Below, piece by piece: positions 34,211-43,404 of a stretch of DNA of 64,000 nucleotides; positions within the stretch are counted from its first letter, which is position 1; each line of letters opens with the position of its first letter. Origin of the DNA: Gracilaria gracilis (lineage: Eukaryota; Rhodophyta; Florideophyceae; Gracilariales; Gracilariaceae); assembly GCA_030374805.1 (NCBI GenBank), contig JARGSG010000042.1:186001-250000 (forward strand), read 5' to 3'. Below the pieces are notes generated by a model. The model was given only the letters and a program-made list of their open reading frames with translations. It had not been told where the DNA came from and searched no databases. Both the position numbers and the translations under genes were made by a program.

Positions 34211-36010
34211 GCTGGCCTTCCTAGTGAGAGAGCGCTTCTTTAACCAGAAACGCACTACATTTAGTTGTAATTAAGCTAGATGTGCCTATAAATGAGAGAG
34301 AGAAAACTCGTAATTGTTCACCGTGGAGTAGCGGCTTGATGTTGTTGATGTGTCTTTTCCAGGGGGGAAACGAAGAACCCACGTAGTTGAAGTTTTTATG
34401 CGTGTTCACCATCTTATATTCCTCCCCCGGAGTGCAACCGTTTTCCTTGAGATGGACTGCATAATCGTTCATGTTGACCATCATAGAAGTACGCCGGCTT
34501 GAAACATTGCTCTTGTTCACGGAAGGATGCCAAGAGAGAATCAATGGGGTGGGATCAACTGTGTATCACGTTGTCGGGGCTGTTCGTCTTCATCAGATAT
34601 TGAGTATGATGAGTCCGAAGAGGAAGAGGAAGAGGCACAGGAAGAATCGCTTCCGTCCTCCTCGTCATCTTCACCAGTCAACTTAGTACATAGATCGATC
34701 CATGTACTAGTTTCAGCGAAGGAGCAGAGTATTATAGCGTGGCCACCCGGGCGGAGAAGTTTGTCGATTAACCGCACTGTCCTCTGCATTTGTTTGCGGC
34801 CCAACTTATCATAAGGAGCACTGCGCAAGTTGTGAGGGGGCTCTATGCAGACAAACTGAGTGTGACCAATAACCTCAATGTGAGAAAATCACAATTCTAA
34901 TGCATCAACAAAATTCTCGAACGGTGTGTCCAGAAGGGCAACACGATCCTGCACTTTCTTTTCCAGAACTTTGAAAGCTTTCTGGAGCTCAGGCTCTTTC
35001 TTAGCCGTTTCAAGGGGCGCATAGCTGCCCGGGGGAGAATCCTGGCCATTTTCATCACTGTACGGTCCGTCCGTGTGTCTTCTCAAAAGTTTCACGAGTG
35101 AATGACGGCGGATCGCAGTGCTAGGGCGAGTTTCATTCGACAACGCCGAAGGAAAAAGTTGCAGCCCAGCGGAAGAGGAAGGATTATTTCCAGATAGGGG
35201 AAGGAGAGTACATTCATTTTGGACTTGATCACGTTTCCTTCGTTTTCTCTCGGGCTGGTTGGCAAGGGGGGTATCAGACTGTGTCGGTCGACGTCTTAGA
35301 CGAAGCAAGATAGGCTCAGGAAACTGGTTTCTGTTCAGGCGATTGCGAATTGGGGTTACTGACCATTTGATGGTCTTCACCATGGTTTTCGAGAGATATT
35401 GAAACCGTTGAGGGAGTTCTCCGATTTGAGAGAAGATCGCTTGATCGGAAAAGAAGCCGAGAGATGTTTTTGTGCGTTTATCACTCTCTGGTACCTTAAA
35501 GTTATCAAAAAGGTATACGGCTGTTCGTCCGGGGTTGTATACAGGTTGCTGTGTTCAACACTTCCGTATAGGTCGGAAAGAAAGTCCTTCAACAATGTAC
35601 GAATGTAATCGTCCGTCGTGTTGTCCAACAAGAATGGGATTAGTTCAATGTGTTCTTTGGTACTCGAATGCATTGGAGAACAACGAAAGATGCACCTGAA
35701 TTAAACGGGAACGAAACCGGTGTCTCTCGACTCAATAACGTTGTAAATCAATTTGGAGTCGATTGCCATGTAAGAAAATGACAAATCGTCCATGTCTTGG
35801 AACCCAAGAAACCGCACAAGAACGTCCCAACCACGAATAATTGTTTGAACAGCCCTGCCGATTCGCTGTGCTTCTCGTTTCCCCAAATAATGGAGAGTAG
35901 GGATTTTGGGGCCGGAATTGATGGCATGTACCAACGCTGAGATGTACAGCAATTGTTCGAAACGAGTGGAAGGTTCGGTGTGGGAGATACTTCTTCGAAC
36001 TCGAATAGTT

Positions 36011-36311
36011 CTTGGGTGGATGAGGTGGGCCACGAGGGCTTCGTCTAATAGTGCATTCCACTCCCCCTGTAGGGCCATTGATATTCTTCGCTTAATGCAT
36101 CCGTGCAGGGTTGGAGTGTTGCGGTTGCGTGGCTCGCCTTTCCCGTTCTTACGGAAGACAAGCTTGGGAGTGACGAACAGGCGGTCTAGGCAGCTAGCGC
36201 GATTCTGAGCGGTGCGGGCTGTGTTAAAATTACGAAGGAGGTGGTAGAAGAGATTGATTGTGTCTCTTCGAATAGATCGTGGGACGTGGTCGATGGTGGG
36301 GATGCGATACT
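36011..36311 (-). pseudogene. retroelement RT-upstream segment, cut by the 19-kb transposon
   Basis: An open minus-strand frame reads IPTIDHVPRSIRRDTIN, then LDRLFVTPKLVFRKNGKG, then MALQGEWNALLDEAL. From memory this resembles the conserved region that precedes the RT domain in some algal and protist retroelements (a basic helical stretch, a W/LF..PK.V block, then a GE..LL block). Its frame continues exactly into the ORF at 55,559-56,826 if the 19.2-kb transposon is removed. To the left it merges into the methyltransferase-SET paralogue A; the boundary near 36,010 is uncertain. Confidence 0.45.
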
Positions 36312-36313
36312 CA

Positions 36314-36339
36314 CGTCGGTGTTATCGGAATGCTGGTTT
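36314..36339 (+). repeat. left terminal inverted repeat of the 19.2-kb transposon
   Basis: Begins cgtcggtgttatcggaatgc. Reverse complement of 55531-55556 with two mismatches. Confidence 0.88.
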
Positions 36340-36438
36340 GGCGGTCAAAAATGACCGAATTAAAACGAACGAAAAACAGGTGAATTTATCCAAATTTGGA
36401 AGTGTTAATTTCCGAACATATTTCCAGCTTTCCACTTG

Positions 36439-36511
36439 TGCTAGTTTTTTTCGAAAGAATTTTTCCAAATTGTTTCCATCTTTGCTAGTTTGGATGGAAG
36501 GGAGACTAGCA
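36439..36511. repeat. left subterminal motif cluster
   Basis: The motif tgctagttt occurs at 36439-36447 and 36483-36491, and its complement core gactagca at 36504-36511. The same motif clusters at the other end of the element. Such repeats are the usual transposase-binding sites of CACTA-type elements. Confidence 0.7.
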
Positions 36512-36849
36512 TACTTCTTTCGTTTATGGTAGTTTCGCAGCACAATGTAAGTGTGTTAGTGTCACCTACGTTCATGTATACGGGGGCGAATAGCGAGATA
36601 GACACTTAGATAGAAACTTAAATAGCTGTTTATCGAATAGAAATAGGAGTATACAAATAGATCGAATACCTTTTCAGTTTGTGGAGATCGGTTCACTAGT
36701 CAACACCTTTCACATCAGGCATTCGTATACTAAATATATGAAACGCCTTCGAATCACGGGCAATCATCCCCACCACCGTCCGTGCGCCATATTACGCTCC
36801 CCGCTACGTACCCCCAATCCTCTCCAACACCCTCCCAACCTTCCCCGCC

Positions 36850-39830
36850 ATGCCCAAATGCTGCTTTGAAGGCTGCTACTTCTTCGCCCGCACCATCCCC
36901 GCCATCCAAAGGCACCAGAGAAGATGCCCCAATCGCCTCAACCCAAACAAGCGTTTCCTCTCCCCAAGCGGAGGCCTCCCCCACTTCCCCCCACGCATCA
37001 AGCGTCACAAGTCTACCCCCACCTCCATACACCTCCCCCTCCCACAAACCGCCCTTCCGACAACGTTCCCATCGCAGACGACGACTCGTACCACCACTAG
37101 CAACTCTCCCTCTCCCTCCACACCCAGGACGCCTACCACATTGCCACCACCCCCCGTCTGCTCCATCTCCCCCTCCCCTCCTCCCCCTCCTCCCCCTTCC
37201 TTCCACCTCCTCAACAACCCCCACCTCGAACGCATGGTCCTCTACATCTCTTCCATCGCCTCCTCCCTCGGCCTCCGAAAGGCTGACGAACTCCTCTCCC
37301 TCCTCCACGACCCCGCCTTCCCCAAACCCGTCTTCCACAACGCCGTCTCCTCCGCCACCCAGTGTCTCAAACTTCAAACAGACCTCTTCCAACACCGAGT
37401 CAGCAACATCGGCTTCGCTCCCACCACCCTCTCCGACCCACAGCAGCTCTTTTCCACCACCATCCTCCGAAAGGACCCCACCCAGGTCCTCAAACAACAA
37501 ATCGTCCTCGCACACTTCCACAACACCTTCTTCCACCCCGTCGCTCACACAACCCCTTCCGGCTCTCCCGCTTTCGCCCACCCCATGGCCTTCACCCTAG
37601 GAAAAGAAGCAGTCCCCGCCCTCAAAGCCGCAATCATGCACTCCTCCAACGACTCCTGCATCTGGGACACCCCCAACTCTACCGGTATCTACTCCTTCAT
37701 CGGTTTGGTCCAAATCTACTCCGACAAGTCCCCCACCTCCCTCAAATCTTCTTCCATCACCTCCTACCCCCTTCACATCACCATTCTCAACTTCTCCAAT
37801 GCCTTCCGTCGCAAGTGCGTCACCGAACACCTCACCCTTCTCGCATACTTGCCAACCTCCTTCCTCCCAACCAACCCCTCCCAAGACCACGACTCCATCC
37901 CTCAAACCTCCTCTCACATCCCCCGCCATACCAAAATGGAACTCAGTCAGCTCGCCATCTCCAATCTCTTCGGCCCCCTCCTCTCCTCCGGTCTCAACGG
38001 CTTCTCCTTCCGTGACGGCCATGGCGTTCTCCGCCACTGTCACCCAATCATTGCCAGCTACTGCGCCGACATCCCCGAAGCAAAAGACATCCTCGCCATC
38101 TCCCACGGAACCCGCCCCCAACACCTTTGTCATAGATGCATCGTCTCCCACACAGACCTCCCCCTACACATTCGATCCCCTTCCCCCCGAACTCAGCACC
38201 AGACCCTCGCCGCACACAAATCACACTCCACTCTCTTCCAACAATCACAAGACGCTCTCCTCGCTCGTAAGCCCAGAATCTCCCGCAACACAAATGAAAA
38301 AGCCCTTGAAGCCCTCCACTCCCTCTCCCTTCGCAAAGTACTCCTCCCTCTTCGAATCATACCCTCTTCTCAACATCACCGCACTCCTCTCCCCTTACAA
38401 CATCTTCACCTTCGAACCACTCCACAACTTCCACCTCGGCGTCTCCAGGCTCATCAAGCTCGCCAGCATCGAGAGACTCCGCTCAGAAGCACTCTTCACC
38501 ACCCCCCGTTCCTCCCAGTCCCGTCGCCCCTTCAACTTCGTCCGCACTTCCATCCTCAAACATTCAAACACCATCCTCTCCGCCATCGAAAAGCACTCCC
38601 CCGCAAACGGACTCCACATCGACTTCTCCACTTCCGACAACGGTCAAACTCTCAACGGTTTCTTCACTACCGACGGCTTGCGTGGTATGCTCAAAGCAAA
38701 AGACTACCGCGCACTCGACATGGCCTTCCCCTTCATCGGCGCCTTCTTCGACCGATGCTGTGACGAAGTCGATTCAGATCCCATCACTTCCGTCTGCTCC
38801 AATTACTCAGACCTCCTCCTCGCCTCCATGCAATACAACACCTTCACCGAATGGACCAACGCCCGCCTCACCGATATCCACAACCAAATCCGCTCCTCCA
38901 AGCGCACAGCCGTACTCGTCCTCGGCCCCCGCCACACTTCCAGCCTAGGGACCCTCAAGTTCAACCTCCTCGACCACATTGTCGAGGACATTCGCCGCTT
39001 CGGAGGCCTCCACTTCAATGATGCCGGCATATTCTAGCACGCCCACACCCTCTTCAAGTCCCACTACTCCAAAACCTCAAAGCGCAGGTCCACCGCACAT
39101 CAAGAAACCATTTGTGCCATCCACCGCTCCAACGCCATCAAGGACTGGAATCCAGTCTCCACAAACCCTTCCATAACCTCCTCCTCCCCTGACCTCGCTT
39201 CCCCCCTCCAATCCCGAGAACCCGGTTTCGTCCGTGATGGCAAACACATCTCCTTCGCTGACCTAATCACTGCCCGCAAATTCATTCGCTCTAATCCTCA
39301 CCTCTCTCACAAATCTCTTCAAGACCTTTTCCCCCCGATACCCTATCCATTCTTGCACAATTCGGAAGAGACTCCATCCCATCCTTCATCACCCTCTCTC
39401 TCGAAGTCCTACAACTCACTGACAACTCCCCCGCCCTCCGTCAGGCTTGACTCACCATAGTCAACTCCGCTTAAGTCGTCGGCGGTTACATCCCAACACT
39501 CGACAACTACATCACAGAACGAAACGAGCTCACCCTCCAGGATCCTTTTGTCCCCATCATTCAACGAATTTTTGCCACCCCCTCCTTCGGTCCATCCAAG
39601 TCCCCAAAGTTCTCCAACGTTCTCGTCGCCGGCTCCACCTCCGTACCCCTCCACATCTATCGTCTGGGTCTGCAAACTCATCTCCCGTCTTCGTTTCGCC
39701 CTTCCTTCTTCAACTTCTTCTCCCAAGGAGTTCGCATTTGTCCAGTTCATGGGACTCGTCCCACCCAGCGACGACGTCGATCTCACCCTCAACTGCGTTT
39801 GCCTTTGATGGGCAACAGAAGAAGAACATA
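36850..39830 (+). pseudogene. Plavaka/KDZ/CACTA-like transposase, frame-broken
   Basis: The frame opens at ATG 36850 with a C2HC finger (Cys pair in KCCFEGC, then IQRHQRRCP). A Pro/Ser-rich linker leads to a central domain from about residue 120. Family-like blocks are IYSFIGLVQIYSDKSP, ISNLFGPLLSSGL, FRDGHGVLRHCHPIIASY, then PEAKD and HLCHRC. The reading shifts frame near 38335 and continues with FEPLHNFHLGVSRLIK, LKFNLLDHIVEDIRRFGGLH and, beyond TAG 39035-39037, SHYSKTSKRRSTAHQET. More broken sequence reaches about 39830. The order fits Plavaka-type transposases of the CACTA/KDZ assemblage (900-1000 residues), although I cannot assign the DDE residues by eye. It would cut and paste the 19-kb unit. 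Confidence 0.68.
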
Positions 39831-40219
39831 ACCACACCATCTACCCAGTTCCCATCTTTACCCACTCCACTTCCGATAACGTTTCCCCTTGTTATGGACT
39901 CATCCCCTCTTCCTCCATCCTCGTCTCTGTTCCTGTTCTCCGCCAGAACTACCCCGCTCCTTCCTTCACTTCTCGTCTACACTGGCGCTTTCACCGATTC
40001 TATCTCAATCAGTTCTATCGAGACCCCACCGCCAAGCCTTATTTCCCATCCAACACGTAGTTTCTATTCCCTGTTAGCTTTAGCTTCATAAAAATTTCAA
40101 CCCGCTTCCTCTCAATTGGAAGGAGTGAAGATACGCATGACATGAAAAAGAAGAAGCATCTCTTCCCGATCCCACACATACCTCCACCCCTTCCCCCCTC
40201 ACTGCACCTCACCCGACTC
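39831..40219. other. spacer between convergent genes
   Basis: Pyrimidine-rich DNA between the transposase remnant and the minus-strand genes. No supported gene. Confidence 0.5.
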
Positions 40220-41077
40220 TTAGTAGCCCGCCTCTTCCCTACCATCAACCCCTGTCCCTTCCCTGCGTTCCGCCCGGTGTGCCACCAACCGCCCGAAACT
40301 CGGGTCCTCCGGTCGACAGGCCGCTATGTAACAATCAAGAACTGCATTTAGTCTCCGTGTTAGTTTTGCCATAAAATAGTCCTCCCTGACAGCTAGGTAA
40401 ATCTTTTCTTTCGATGGTACCCACAGCCCAACTGTCGCAGTTCTCCCAGAGTTTCCCGACACACACCTCGGATCTCCATCCACAAAGCCATCGTTCTCAA
40501 ACTCCTCGGCATGCTCCTCCTGTAGCGATTGCCAGGCTACCGCCAGTATTCCTTCAACAGCCCCAGGTAGATAATTCCCATACAAAGTAGAGAACAAAAG
40601 CTGTCTTTGCCCTCCACGTCCCACAACCTCGTTCATAGTTTTCACCACACAGGCAATCCAGGCGTCAAGTCTCGCGAGGTGCATCACTTTCCCATCCACG
40701 TACTGCCGTTCACCGTTACTTTGACTCTCCACTGCGTATCCTATATACTCCTCCAACACAGCCACCGCCATCCAATTCTTGAAGTACATATCTTCATCAT
40801 CAACCTCCCATGGTGGCCCAACCGCACGAGACCCGGAAGACGCAAGGTCTTCGAACTGGCTCGTTCTCCACGCACACAACTCATTCCCCCCGCCCTCCTC
40901 CCTTCCCATCAGCTTCTCGCGCGCCTCCCCCATCTGCTGCTTTAGCTCTTCCCATAGCTCAGTCCCCTCAGTAGGTTTCGCACGTTTCGAAATCAAATCA
41001 TATCCAAGGATGGAGAATAACTTATCGCGAGCGGCCCGCTTCAGCACCCCAATCACATCGCTTAATGTCTGCTTCAT
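40220..41077 (-). CDS. unrecognised transposon cargo protein
   Basis: An intact 285-codon frame starts at ATG 41077. It is charged and helical at first (KAARDKLFSILGYDL, then repeated Glu/Lys). The middle and end are globular-looking (YVDGKVMHLARLDAWIACVV; ATVGLWVPSKEKIYLAVRED). No motif is recognised. It lies just downstream of another unknown minus-strand ORF and could be its continuation after a frameshift: the upstream ORF stops at 41109, and the sequence between is open in another frame. Position inside the TIR-bounded unit makes it transposon cargo. Confidence 0.5.
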   Translation of the reverse strand: MKQTLSDVIGVLKRAARDKLFSILGYDLISKRAKPTEGTELWEELKQQMGEAREKLMGREEGGGNELCAWRTSQFEDLASSGSRAVGPPWEVDDEDMYFKNWMAVAVLEEYIGYAVESQSNGERQYVDGKVMHLARLDAWIACVVKTMNEVVGRGGQRQLLFSTLYGNYLPGAVEGILAVAWQSLQEEHAEEFENDGFVDGDPRCVSGNSGRTATVGLWVPSKEKIYLAVREDYFMAKLTRRLNAVLDCYIAACRPEDPSFGRLVAHRAERREGTGVDGREEAGY

Positions 41078-41108
41078 CCGCTACGTCAGACACTTGTTCG
41101 CACTAACA

Positions 41109-42320
41109 TTATCCACACACTCTTGTTTCCTTCCCGCTTCTCGTATCGTCTCCCAAGTATCTCCCAGTATTTCCGTCTCCACCACATACTTCCACATACT
41201 TCAACAGCACATCACTTCCTCCCTTCGTTGATGGCGTATACGCCCTCATCTCATATGCCACTTGATACGGGCACGGAGGTACCATCTCCTTCTCCCCAAC
41301 CACAAATATGCTGCCCTCACTACTTTCTCCCACCGTCTCACTCCTGTTCTTCCAGCTCCTACTAACGTTCTCCGTGTCAAAACAGAGTTCTGGCGCCTCC
41401 AACTTCGCATAGTGGAGAATCTTATCATATACAGCCTTTGCAAAACCGTAAAAACATTCTGGCACCTCTATATCATGCTCTCGACGCACCTTCACTTCCT
41501 TTCCACACCCCCTTCGCTTCCTACCCTTCACAGCCTCCCTCAAACTTTCAATCAACACATTTTCCTGCTTCAGCTCCTCCCTCACCCGTTCCAATTCTTT
41601 CTGTGTGAGTTTCAAACTCACCATCATGGTATAGTGATCCTCCTTCATATTTCCTAGCTTCCCTTTCAAGGAATTCACCCTCTCAACCAGTGCAGACCTT
41701 GGCAACACACGTAAGTTCTCTTCATCTCCTTCTGCTATTCCTGTAGTTCCCATTTCCCTTGATCCGTTCCTCTCTCCACGATCCCCAGAATCGTCGACTC
41801 CTGCTTCATGCACATTGTCCTCAATCCGAACGGCATTTCGCCTTCCACGTATTCCTACAGGCGTTCGTACCTCGGTTTCCACCAAGTTCCTTCCAGTTCT
41901 ATGCCTGTTTCGGACAACGACATCTTCTCCTTCGAATACCCTCCCATCCACTGGTATATTGTCTCTCACATTTTCAATCACTGATCCACCACTGCTACGT
42001 CCTACAACTCTTTCGGGCAAATTGTCTCGGAGCCATTCAATCCTCTCCACATTGGCGTGGCCCCTTATTCCATCGCCCATACGCCCAATTCGCCTCCCAC
42101 TGTCCTCTGCGTTTCCATGCTCCCTCATATGCATCATATCCCCCACTAGCTCTTCCTCCCGCATCGCAGTATGTCGCGGTTCACCAGTTCTTTCTCTGCC
42201 CACCATTCGATTCCTCCTAACACCAACCACCACCTCCATGCCCTCGTTCCTCGCCTCCTGAACGCCTCCGCCTACTTCTCTTTTGCGACCTCTCCCCTCC
42301 CGAACACCAACCCCAGCCAC
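41109..42320 (-). CDS. unrecognised coiled-coil cargo protein
   Basis: A frame of 403 codons. The first half is low in complexity: basic, Gly/Arg/Glu-rich and probably disordered. Residues around 210-270 form a likely coiled coil (LVERVNSLKGKLGN; LTQKELERVREELKQEN). A basic stretch (KGRKRRGCGKEVKVRRE) and a globular C-terminal part (VPECFYGFAKAVYDKIL) follow. The start is uncertain because the frame opens in repetitive sequence. No family assigned. The layout of disordered N-terminus, coiled coil and small globular end recalls structural or DNA-binding accessory proteins, but this is only an impression. Confidence 0.45.
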   Translation of the reverse strand: MAGVGVREGRGRKREVGGGVQEARNEGMEVVVGVRRNRMVGRERTGEPRHTAMREEELVGDMMHMREHGNAEDSGRRIGRMGDGIRGHANVERIEWLRDNLPERVVGRSSGGSVIENVRDNIPVDGRVFEGEDVVVRNRHRTGRNLVETEVRTPVGIRGRRNAVRIEDNVHEAGVDDSGDRGERNGSREMGTTGIAEGDEENLRVLPRSALVERVNSLKGKLGNMKEDHYTMMVSLKLTQKELERVREELKQENVLIESLREAVKGRKRRGCGKEVKVRREHDIEVPECFYGFAKAVYDKILHYAKLEAPELCFDTENVSRSWKNRSETVGESSEGSIFVVGEKEMVPPCPYQVAYEMRAYTPSTKGGSDVLLKYVEVCGGDGNTGRYLGDDTRSGKETRVCG

Positions 42321-42376
42321 TTTCTCCCCCTCCTTCCCTCAAATACCACGGCTAACTATCCCACTAGTACTTCTTG

Positions 42377-42826
42377 CTATCGTTCTTCCCTCCCCCCACT
42401 GCGACACTCCCTCCCCTTCTCTATGACATCTCCACACTCGCCTTCTTCTACAACTTGCGTGGAGTCATCGCCCCTTCGCCGCCCACCTCTATCACTACCG
42501 CCCCGCGCATCATTACCCTGCCTTCCTCCCATCTCTCCCCTGCTTTCCCCTCCTCCATTTTCCATCTCATGTGGAAGCGGAGTAGCTTGTGTTACCAAAG
42601 CACTTACCGTTCGCTCGGTTCGCTCCGTTTGCTCGGTGCGCTCGGTTCGCTCGGTTCGCTCGGTTCGCTCAGTTTGCTCGGTTCGCTCCAAAGGTCGGCC
42701 TCGGTCACGTCTCCCCGTGTTCCTCCTACCTTTCCCACGTAATCCGCTTCGAGGAGCGCGCGAACTACGCCCAATACCGCCCCACATCGCCGCTTCGATG
42801 CGCACGCGTAGTACTACCCAAGCCAT
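42377..42826 (-). CDS. low-complexity ORF with an (ERT)n tract
   Basis: This 149-codon frame is dominated by Arg/Glu/Gly and includes a tandem ERT/EQT tract encoded by a 9-bp DNA repeat. It lies directly upstream of, and in a different frame from, the 41109-42320 ORF and may be its lost N-terminus. It may equally be a compositional artefact. Confidence 0.25.
   Translation of the reverse strand: MAWVVLRVRIEAAMWGGIGRSSRAPRSGLRGKGRRNTGRRDRGRPLERTEQTERTERTERTERTEQTERTERTVSALVTQATPLPHEMENGGGESRGEMGGRQGNDARGGSDRGGRRRGDDSTQVVEEGECGDVIEKGRECRSGGREER
42612..42689. repeat. 9-bp tandem repeat, 8-9 copies
   Basis: Unit cgctcggtt with single-base variants (cgctccgtt, tgctcggtg, cgctcagtt). On the minus strand it encodes repeats of Glu-Arg-Thr/Glu-Gln-Thr. 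Confidence 0.9.
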
Positions 42827-43404
42827 CCTCGCGACCCCGACCTACCACGTCTGCACGCCTTCACCCTTTTGACGCGCTCCCACTTACATCCTCCGCATTC
42901 GCATTCGAATTCGCACTTCTCGTTTTACGTTTCCCCATATGGAATCGGACGACGACGATGCGCCCGGCGGTGCGCTCTAGATGTTGTCGCCGCTCGACGT
43001 GATCGCAGGTTCCCCGTGAAACGCACACCTTCACTCGACGTGTGGTAGAAATATCGCACCGTTTTAGTACTTTTCGGAATCACTTTCCGAAAATTGGGAC
43101 GGAAATTTCCCTTCCTGTACGAAACCTCACTGCCAAAAACTGTTACAGTTTCACATGATATCACATGTACTCCGTATCATTTATTCTATGTACTTGAACG
43201 TCAACCCACTCCCCCGAATCCTATCCCCATTTTGTTCACGTCACTGGATGATAAAAGTGACGACACCCACTCACTTGGGGGAGTTCTCGTCCTCCCCTGT
43301 GGAACACGAGAGTTAGAGAGAAAGCGGAATAAAACGTACACAATTCGATTTTACACATACTACGGTACACCTTTCGGTTCCATAAGTCATAAATCACTTG
43401 AGCT

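Larger units (their letters stand above)
30272..34313 (+). mobile_element. near-full-length LINE (APE endonuclease, RT, RNase H)
   Basis: A 4.0-kb I/Jockey-like non-LTR retrotransposon inserted in opposite orientation into the methyltransferase-SET pseudogene. It carries AP-type endonuclease, RT, RNase H and a C-terminal Cys/His segment, and ends with ttagttgtaattaagctag followed by tataaatgagagagaga, the same 3' end as the 13.9-15.1 kb copy. The 5' boundary is approximate (30260-30300). I could not find a clear target duplication. Frame breaks occur in every domain. Confidence 0.8.
28941..36010 (-). pseudogene. DNA adenine methyltransferase-SET fusion, paralogue A, dead
   Basis: This is a degraded paralogue of the gene at 43.4-46.5 kb, with homologous segments in the same order. 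The N-terminal region of unknown fold spans 36010-35377 (AVQTIIRGWDVLVRFLGF; TLLKDFLSDLYGSVEH). The methyltransferase first half is at 34900-34310. After the LINE insertion, motif I (VVDFFAGTFSAAIA) and a SET domain (GKGVFASKTF, CSYYGTLVYH, GDELFANYD) occupy 30260-28941. Motif IV, normally DPPY, reads EPPH at 34832-34843, so methyl transfer should be lost. Further damage is TAA 35701-35703, TGA 34889-34891, frameshifts and the 4-kb LINE. The SET end is fairly well kept. Confidence 0.75.

Noticed and set aside
36439..36511. LTR-like direct repeats between 36.4 and 55.4 kb
   Set aside because: The similar words are short and occur in both orientations; inverted termini and subterminal motifs of a DNA transposon fit better.
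36754..37581. 275-codon Gly/Glu-rich minus-strand ORF
   Set aside because: Antisense shadow of the Pro/Ser-rich linker of the transposase.
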